From: Frankiaceae bacterium
GTDB lineage: Bacteria > Actinomycetota > Actinomycetes > Mycobacteriales > SCTD01
Length of the DNA: 5,191 bases
Reading direction: 5' to 3'
Assembly (NCBI GenBank): GCA_026786045.1
Contig: JAJAYV010000246.1
Coordinates: 1-5,191 of the forward strand
Of this stretch, positions 1 through 5,191 are shown piece by piece; within the stretch, counting starts at the first letter, position 1; each line of letters opens with the position of its first letter. Position numbers and translations under genes: made by a program. The notes under the pieces are model-generated. The model was not told where the DNA came from, searched no databases, and saw only the letters and a list, made by a program, of their open reading frames with translations.

Positions 1-980
1 CGCGCGACGGCGGCCGCGACGGGTGCAGCCGCCTCGGGACCGAGCGGTGCGGCCTTGGGCAGCGGGTCCACCAGGCGCCCCACGGGCGTCACGCCGGCGG
101 CGGCGGCGAACCCCCAGTCGAGCAGCTTCGCCGCCTCGTCGGCCACGCGCGGCTCGGCCCGCATGAGGGTGACGACCAGCCGTCGCCCGTCGCGCTCGGC
201 GGCGCCGACGAAGCTGGCGCCGGCCCGGGTGGTGTAGCCGTTCTTGATGCCGAGCGCCCCCTCGTAGTCCTTGAGCAGCCGGTTCTTGGTGTAGACCTGG
301 ATCCGCGCGCCCCCCGGCGCGGAGACGCTGCTCTTGACCGTTGCGGCGTAGGCCGCGAACTGCGGGTCGGCCATGCCGGCCCGGGCGATGAGCGCCAGGT
401 CGTAGGCCGAGCTGACCTGGCCCTCGGCGTCGAGGCCGTGCGGGTTGACCGCGCGGGTGTCGCGCGCCTGCAGGCCCTCGGCCGCGTCGTTCATGAGCTC
501 GGCGGCGGCCTCCTGGCCGCCGGCGGCCGTGGCGAGGGCGTTCGCGGCGTCGTTGCCCGAGACGCTCATCAACGCCGTGAAGAGCTCGTGCACCGGGTAG
601 GCGACGTCGTCGACCAGGCCGACCTTGCTGCCCTCGACGTTGACGTCGTCGAAGGTCGGGGTGACCAGCTCGTCGCGCTCGAGCTCCGGGATCAGCGACA
701 GCATCGTCAGCGTCTTGAGCGTGCTGGCGGGGGCGTAGCGCCCGTGGGCGCCCTTGGCCGCCAGCACCTGCCCGCTGTCGAGGTCGGCGAGCACGAAGCT
801 GCTCGCGGTGATGCCCTCGGGCAGCTCGGGGGCGTCGCGGTCGACCACCACGCCGTCGCCGGCCAGCCGCGGCCCGCCGAGCGCCTCGGTGCTCCCGCTG
901 CTGGTCGCGGCGCCCGCCGGACCGGGTGCAAGGGCCACTCCCACCAGCGCGGTCAGCAGGACGAAGACGGGGCGGCGCAC
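1..980 (-). CDS. D-alanyl-D-alanine carboxypeptidase, PBP5 type (partial, C-terminus missing)
   Basis: This is a secreted serine peptidase of the S11 / low-molecular-weight penicillin-binding protein family. Such enzymes remove the terminal D-Ala from peptidoglycan pentapeptides outside the cell membrane. All three family motifs are visible: S86-T-L-K89 within PASTLK (the serine nucleophile and lysine), S141-G-N143, and K246-N-G248, the KTG-type motif in its KNG form. The N-terminus has a Sec signal peptide: two arginines at residues 2-3, a hydrophobic core at about 5-18, and a likely cut after A-G-A near residue 24. The GTG at 980 is the only start codon between the in-frame sdhB stop and the signal peptide, so the start is firm, although no clear Shine-Dalgarno sequence precedes it. 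The window edge cuts the gene after 326 codons, in an Ala/Pro-rich stretch beyond the catalytic domain. Family members often end in a transmembrane helix, which would lie outside the window. It lies 84 bp after sdhB on the same strand. The paralogue name (dacA, dacB and so on) cannot be assigned. Confidence 0.93.
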   Translation of the reverse strand, partial: MRRPVFVLLTALVGVALAPGPAGAATSSGSTEALGGPRLAGDGVVVDRDAPELPEGITASSFVLADLDSGQVLAAKGAHGRYAPASTLKTLTMLSLIPELERDELVTPTFDDVNVEGSKVGLVDDVAYPVHELFTALMSVSGNDAANALATAAGGQEAAAELMNDAAEGLQARDTRAVNPHGLDAEGQVSSAYDLALIARAGMADPQFAAYAATVKSSVSAPGGARIQVYTKNRLLKDYEGALGIKNGYTTRAGASFVGAAERDGRRLVVTLMRAEPRVADEAAKLLDWGFAAAAGVTPVGRLVDPLPKAAPLGPEAAAPVAAAVA

Positions 981-988
981 GAGGCCGG

Positions 989-994
989 ACGCTA
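989..994 (-). promoter_or_regulatory. Possible -10 element (TAGCGT) for a near-leaderless carboxypeptidase transcript
   Basis: TAGCGT fits the TAnnnT pattern of actinobacterial -10 boxes and ends 8 nt before the GTG start of the carboxypeptidase gene. A transcript from it would start within a few bases of the GTG, which would explain the missing Shine-Dalgarno sequence. I found no convincing -35 element. This is a weak, short match. Confidence 0.2.
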
Positions 995-1006
995 CCGTCG
1001 AGACGG

Positions 1007-1031
1007 GCCGGCGTCGGTGACCGACACCGGC
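1007..1031 (-). terminator. Hairpin after sdhB, possible rho-independent terminator without U-tract
   Basis: Arms 1007-1017 and 1021-1031 are inverted repeats of 11 bp around a 3-nt loop, with every pair Watson-Crick except one that becomes a G-U wobble in the minus-strand RNA. The hairpin begins 33 nt after the sdhB stop codon and ends 26 nt before the carboxypeptidase start. No run of U follows it, so it is not a canonical intrinsic terminator, though GC-rich actinobacteria often lack the U-tract. It may end or attenuate the sdhCDAB transcript. A palindromic operator for the downstream gene is the main alternative. Confidence 0.45.
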
Positions 1032-1064
1032 GTGATGACGGTCAGCGCGGCGCCTGCGGGAGCG

Positions 1065-1820
1065 CTAGCCGCGCCGGAAGATCAGCGCGCGCTTGACCTC
1101 CTGGATCGCCTTGGTCACCTGGATGCCGCGCGGGCAGGCGTCGGTGCAGTTGAAGGTCGTGCGGCAGCGCCACACGCCCTCCTTGTCGTTGAGGATCTCC
1201 AGCCGCTCCTCGGCGCCGTCGTCGCGGCTGTCGAAGATGAAGCGGTGGGCCGCCACGATGGCCTGCGGGCCGAAGTAGGCGTCGTCGTTCCAGAACACCG
1301 GGCACGCCGTGGTGCAGGCCGCGCACATGATGCACTTGGTGGTGTCTTCGAACCGCTCGCGGTCCTCAGCCGACTGCAGCCGCTCGCGGGTGGGCTCACG
1401 GCCGTCGGTGATCAGGAACGGCTTGATGGCGCGGAAGGCCTCGAAGAACGGCTCCATGTCGACGATCAGGTCCTTCAGGACCGCCAGGCCCTTGATGGGC
1501 TCAACGAGGATCTCGTCGCCCAGGTCCTTCACCAGCACCTTGCAGGCCAGCCGGTTGACGCCGTTGATGCGCATCGCGTCAGAGCCGCAGACGCCGTGGG
1601 CGCAGGAGCGGCGGAAGGACAATGAGCCGTCCTGGTACCACTTGATCTGGTGCAGGGCGTCGAGCAGGCGGTCGCCCTTCTCCACGGGCACCTGGAAGCT
1701 CTGCCAGTTGGCCTCCGGGTCGACCTCGGGGTCGTACCTGCGCACCTTGACGGTGATGATGCGCTGGTGGTCCTCGACCGGCGCCTGCTCGGCGGCCGGT
1801 CGATCTTCGACGACGGTCAT
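1065..1820 (-). CDS. sdhB: Succinate dehydrogenase iron-sulfur subunit SdhB
   Basis: SdhB is the electron-transfer subunit of complex II and carries electrons from the SdhA flavin to the quinone site at the membrane. The product is 251 aa, a normal length. The N-terminal ferredoxin domain holds the [2Fe-2S] ligands C73, C78, D81 and C93, with Asp as third ligand as in E. coli. The C-terminal domain has C163-x2-C166-x2-C169-x3-C173-P, then C219, C225 and C229-P. By family spacing, C163, C166, C169 and C229 bind [4Fe-4S], and C173, C219 and C225 bind [3Fe-4S]. Two quinone-site positions differ from E. coli: the stretch after C173 reads PVFWND with one Trp where E. coli has two, and the residue after C219 is Arg rather than His. 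The ATG at 1818-1820 is supported by AGGA 8 nt upstream and by the conserved N-terminal extension length. It is the last gene of sdhCDAB. Confidence 0.97.
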   Translation of the reverse strand: MTVVEDRPAAEQAPVEDHQRIITVKVRRYDPEVDPEANWQSFQVPVEKGDRLLDALHQIKWYQDGSLSFRRSCAHGVCGSDAMRINGVNRLACKVLVKDLGDEILVEPIKGLAVLKDLIVDMEPFFEAFRAIKPFLITDGREPTRERLQSAEDRERFEDTTKCIMCAACTTACPVFWNDDAYFGPQAIVAAHRFIFDSRDDGAEERLEILNDKEGVWRCRTTFNCTDACPRGIQVTKAIQEVKRALIFRRG

Positions 1821-1851
1821 CAGGCGGTTCCTGCTGTCTGCTGCTGGCGCA

Positions 1852-1852
<1 letters not shown>
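1820..1852 (-). other. 10-codon mini-cistron between sdhA and sdhB (possible translational coupler)
   Basis: An ATG overlaps the sdhA stop as TGATG. It opens a reading frame of exactly ten codons (MRQQQTAGTA), whose TGA overlaps the sdhB ATG, again as TGATG. It fills the whole sdhA-sdhB gap. A ribosome ending sdhA could restart here and be delivered straight to the sdhB start. The peptide itself resembles nothing I know. The sdhB Shine-Dalgarno sequence lies inside it, so sdhB can also be read independently, and chance is a real possibility. Confidence 0.2.
1829..1832 (-). promoter_or_regulatory. Ribosome binding site of sdhB
   Basis: AGGA lies 8 nt before the sdhB ATG at 1820 and fixes that start. 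The open frame itself continues far upstream through sdhA without a stop. Confidence 0.6.
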
Positions 1853-3633
<1,781 letters not shown>

Positions 3634-3637
3634 GCCG

Positions 3638-3643
3638 CTCCCT
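3638..3643 (-). promoter_or_regulatory. Ribosome binding site of sdhA
   Basis: AGGGAG overlaps the first bases of the sdhD stop codon and lies 4 nt before the sdhA ATG. It marks 3633 as the sdhA start although the frame is open for more than 300 nt upstream. The spacing is short, and the sites imply coupling of sdhD termination to sdhA initiation. Confidence 0.6.
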
Positions 3644-4085
3644 AGCCCGCGAGGTCGGGGTCGAAGGTGAAGATCACGAGAGTGCCGAGCACGAGCACGA
3701 GGAACGACGAGGTGTAGAGCAGCATCTTCAGCCAGAAGCGCGTGCCGTCGCGCTCGGCGTAGTCGTTGATGATCACGCGCAGGCCGTTGGTGCCGTGCAG
3801 CTGGGCGAGCCAGAGCTGCATGAGGTCCCAGGTGCGCCAGAACGGCGACGCCCACCGGCCGGCGACGAAGCCGAAGTTGATGCGCTGCACCCCGCCGTCG
3901 AGCAGCAGCATGATGGACAGGTGCCCGAGCACGAGGAAGACCAGCAGCAGGCCGGACATCCGCATGAAGATCCACGCGTACATCTCGAAGTTGGTGCCGC
4001 GGCCGGACTGGGAGGGGCGCTTCTTGCGGGTGCGCGGTGCCTCGATGACCAGGCGGTCTTGCTGGGTCTCGGTCACGGCGGTCAC
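3642..4085 (-). CDS. sdhD: Succinate dehydrogenase membrane anchor SdhD (cytochrome b556 small subunit)
   Basis: SdhD is the second membrane anchor of complex II and shares heme and the quinone site with SdhC. The product is 147 aa. A charged cytoplasmic N-terminus (about residues 1-35) is followed by three hydrophobic helices at roughly 36-62, 84-106 and 118-141. H97 in LHGTNGLR fits the family heme ligand, and D108-Y109 sit 11 and 12 residues after it, the same spacing as H71 and D82-Y83 of E. coli SdhD. A second histidine, H55, lies in helix 1. The GTG at 4085 overlaps the sdhC stop codon by 4 nt (GTGA) and has GGGAG 6 nt upstream. A second in-frame GTG nine bases later (4076) is less well placed. 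The gene ends 8 bp before sdhA, so sdhC, sdhD and sdhA are almost certainly co-translated. Assignment rests on motifs, helix pattern and position rather than overall similarity, which is low in this family. Confidence 0.92.
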   Translation of the reverse strand: MTAVTETQQDRLVIEAPRTRKKRPSQSGRGTNFEMYAWIFMRMSGLLLVFLVLGHLSIMLLLDGGVQRINFGFVAGRWASPFWRTWDLMQLWLAQLHGTNGLRVIINDYAERDGTRFWLKMLLYTSSFLVLVLGTLVIFTFDPDLAG

Positions 4086-4474
4086 GTGGTGCTCCCGAAC
4101 AGCGCGGCGAAGGTGTGCGCCGTCATGCGGTAGGTCGCCGGGACCATGACGAGCAGCAAGACGGCGACGACGACGTAGGTCATCTGCTTCTGGTAGCGGG
4201 TGCCCTTGGCCCAGAAGTCGATGAGCATCACGCGGATGCCGTTGAGGGCGTGGAAGAGCACCGCGCCGACCAGGCCGACCTCCATGAGGTTGACCAGCGG
4301 CGTCTTGTAGGTGTCCATGATCCGGTTGTAGGAGTCGGGGGACACCCGCACGAGGGCGGTGTCGAGCACGTGCGCGAAGAGGAAGAAGAAGATGAGGACG
4401 CCGGTCACGCGGTGCGCCACCCAGCTCCACATGCCCTCGCGCCCGCGGTAGAGGGTTCCTGCCGGTGCCTGCAC
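4082..4474 (-). CDS. sdhC: Succinate dehydrogenase cytochrome b556 subunit SdhC
   Basis: SdhC is the first membrane anchor of complex II and binds heme b and quinone together with SdhD. The product is 130 aa with three hydrophobic helices at about 20-42, 64-86 and 98-117. H21-R22-V-T-G25 matches the HRVSG motif of E. coli SdhC; the residue aligned with the E. coli quinone ligand S27 is W18 here, with a serine next to it at 17. H75 in FHALNGIR, followed by D86 eleven residues later, matches E. coli H84 and D95, with H84 the heme ligand. An extra histidine, H35, lies in helix 1. The GTG at 4474 is supported by GGGAAGG 8 nt upstream. It is the first gene of the operon and overlaps sdhD by 4 nt. 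The 121-bp gap upstream is where a promoter is expected. Confidence 0.94.
   Translation of the reverse strand: MQAPAGTLYRGREGMWSWVAHRVTGVLIFFFLFAHVLDTALVRVSPDSYNRIMDTYKTPLVNLMEVGLVGAVLFHALNGIRVMLIDFWAKGTRYQKQMTYVVVAVLLLVMVPATYRMTAHTFAALFGSTT
4092..4096 (-). promoter_or_regulatory. Ribosome binding site of sdhD, inside the sdhC end
   Basis: GGGAG lies within the last codons of sdhC, 6 nt before the GTG at 4085. That spacing favours 4085 over the alternative GTG at 4076, which would be 15 nt away. Confidence 0.55.
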
Positions 4475-4482
4475 AGCGATTG

Positions 4483-4489
4483 CCTTCCC
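4483..4489 (-). promoter_or_regulatory. Ribosome binding site of sdhC
   Basis: GGGAAGG ends 8 nt before the GTG at 4474. It is the strongest Shine-Dalgarno match in the window and decides the non-ATG start of the first operon gene. Confidence 0.65.
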
Positions 4490-4520
4490 GTCGCGACCAG
4501 GTGCTCACCCGGACGGGGTC

Positions 4521-4549
4521 ATGCTAACGACGTGTGCCCGGACCGGCAC
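4521..4549 (-). promoter_or_regulatory. Candidate sdhCDAB promoter
   Basis: On the minus strand, TAGCAT at 4521-4526 matches four of six TATAAT positions and the actinobacterial TAnnnT pattern. GTGCCG at 4544-4549, 17 bp upstream, matches only three of six TTGACA positions. Transcription would begin near 4514 and give a leader of about 40 nt that includes the sdhC ribosome binding site. The 4475-4595 spacer is the only gap before sdhC, so a promoter is expected here unless the operon is read from further upstream. I saw no clear Rex-type or other regulator palindrome. Confidence 0.35.
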
Positions 4550-4595
4550 GGCGGGAGGGCTGCGGGTGCTGTGAGGCTGTCCACTTCGGTCGCCC

Positions 4596-5165
4596 TCACC
4601 CGGCGGGGACGAAGGTCTCCAGCATCTGCTCGAACACCGGCAGCGCGTCCTGCCAGTCGCTCGCGTTCACCTGCCAGTACAGGTAGTAGGTGCGCCCGTC
4701 CTCGGCCACGACGGCCCGGTCGAGCACCCGCAGCTCGGTCTGGTCGACGTAGGTGAACTCGAGGTCGGCGGCGTCCAGGCCCCGGTAGTCGACCGCCTCC
4801 AGGCGCAGCTCCTCGTAGTCGGCGAGCTGACTGCCCAGCTGGGGGGACAGCCGGGAGAGTGCCTGCTCGGCCCCTCCGTCGGCAGTGGTCTGCACGTCGA
4901 CGCGCAGGGTGCGGCGGGCCTCGGGGTCCCGCAGCTGCACCTGGCTGCCGCGGTAGGTCGAGCGTACGAAGCCCGGCGGCACGCCGATGCTCCAGCCCTG
5001 CTCCGCCTCGAGCCGGGTCCAGCCGTCCGGCAGCGCCGCCGCCGGGTCGGCGGAGGCGGACGCCGAGGGGGAGGACCCGACGGCCGCGGGCGGCGCGTAG
5101 TCGCATCCGCCCGGGGCCAAAGCGGCCAACACCCCCCCGACCGCCCGGGCGCGCACGAGGACCAA
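4596..5165 (-). CDS. Putative secreted lipoprotein with kinase-tail-like domain
   Basis: The product is about 189 aa. The N-terminus reads as a short lipoprotein signal peptide: arginines at residues 5 and 7, a brief hydrophobic stretch (9-17), then APGGC with C21 as the likely lipidated cysteine. The residue three before the cysteine is Pro rather than the usual Leu, so the lipobox is imperfect. A Pro/Ser/Ala-rich linker (about 25-45) leads to a globular domain of about 140 residues. Its landmarks, DGWT near 47, SIGVPPGF near 59, QLRDP near 77, DYRGLDAADLEF at 126-137, YYLYW at 160-164 and the closing FEQMLETFVPAG, are those I know from extracellular C-terminal domains of actinobacterial Ser/Thr protein kinases, probably a PsbP/Mog1-like fold. 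No kinase domain is visible here. No catalytic function is suggested. The start is uncertain: TTG at 5165 is the first in-frame start after a TAA, and GTG at 5156 is an equally good choice that leaves a tidier signal peptide. Neither has a clear Shine-Dalgarno sequence. It lies 121 bp upstream of sdhC on the same strand. Confidence 0.72.
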   Translation of the reverse strand: MVLVRARAVGGVLAALAPGGCDYAPPAAVGSSPSASASADPAAALPDGWTRLEAEQGWSIGVPPGFVRSTYRGSQVQLRDPEARRTLRVDVQTTADGGAEQALSRLSPQLGSQLADYEELRLEAVDYRGLDAADLEFTYVDQTELRVLDRAVVAEDGRTYYLYWQVNASDWQDALPVFEQMLETFVPAG

Positions 5166-5168
5166 GCC

Positions 5169-5191
5169 TGTAACTTATAAACAAAAACAGC
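5169..5191. other. AT-rich patch at the window edge
   Basis: Only 6 of these 23 bases are G or C, against roughly 70% in the rest. On the minus strand it contains TATAAG at 5174-5179, a good -10 match that would place a transcript start near 5167, almost on the TTG start of the lipoprotein gene. It could therefore be the promoter of that gene, with its -35 outside the window. It could also be the end of a foreign insert or an artefact at a contig end. The sequence alone does not decide. Confidence 0.35.

Noticed and set aside
438..1625. A 395-codon plus-strand open frame crossing the carboxypeptidase gene, the spacer and sdhB
   Set aside because: It is antisense to two well-supported genes and to the hairpin between them, with Arg/Ala/Gly/Val-rich composition and no recognisable motif.
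4508..4543. Direct repeat CCCGGAC at 4508-4514 and 4537-4543 upstream of sdhC
   Set aside because: Two 7-bp GC-rich copies are expected by chance, and the motif matches no regulator site I know.
4534..4549. Small inverted repeat GTGCC/GGCAC after the lipoprotein gene, as a terminator or operator
   Set aside because: The stem is only 5 bp with a 6-nt loop and no U-tract, well within chance for GC-rich DNA. It overlaps the proposed -35 element, which is its only point of interest.
4519..5184. Minus-strand 221-codon frame overlapping the lipoprotein gene
   Set aside because: It is an Arg/Gly/Pro-rich shadow in another frame, while the chosen frame has a recognisable domain and balanced composition. 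I also considered a frameshift in the seven-C run near 5132-5138, but the chosen frame already reads through as a plausible signal peptide.

Overview
The window is very GC-rich (roughly 70% by eye) and every recognisable gene lies on the minus strand. GTG and TTG starts are frequent, and the gene families point to an Actinomycetota chromosome. Nothing in the sequence fixes the genus.

Read in the direction of transcription (right to left), the layout is as follows. (1) At the right edge is a short AT-rich patch, 5169-5191, that looks unlike the rest. (2) Next is a small secreted lipoprotein-like protein, 4596-5165. Its globular part resembles the extracellular tail domain of actinobacterial Ser/Thr protein kinases. 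(3) A 121-bp spacer follows, with a weak promoter candidate for the next operon. (4) A complete, tightly packed sdhCDAB operon occupies 4474-1065 and encodes succinate:quinone oxidoreductase (respiratory complex II). Here sdhC and sdhD overlap by 4 bp, sdhD and sdhA are 8 bp apart, and sdhA and sdhB are 31 bp apart. (5) An 84-bp spacer holds a strong hairpin, 1007-1031. (6) The window ends in a secreted D-alanyl-D-alanine carboxypeptidase (penicillin-binding protein 5 type) that starts at 980 and runs off the left edge.

The four Sdh proteins form one membrane enzyme. SdhA oxidises succinate to fumarate on a covalently bound FAD. SdhB passes electrons through three iron-sulfur clusters. SdhC and SdhD anchor the complex and hold heme and the quinone site, which in this phylum is expected to use menaquinone. 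The carboxypeptidase acts outside the membrane, trimming the terminal D-alanine from peptidoglycan stem peptides, and has no evident functional link to the operon.

I see no mobile element, CRISPR array, RNA gene or new defence or metabolic system. This is mostly housekeeping DNA. The points most worth a second look are: the matched histidine pattern in SdhC and SdhD that suggests a two-heme anchor; a 10-codon mini-cistron joining sdhA to sdhB through TGATG overlaps at both ends; the free-standing kinase-tail-like lipoprotein; and the AT-rich right edge. No gene-free stretch exceeds about 120 bp.
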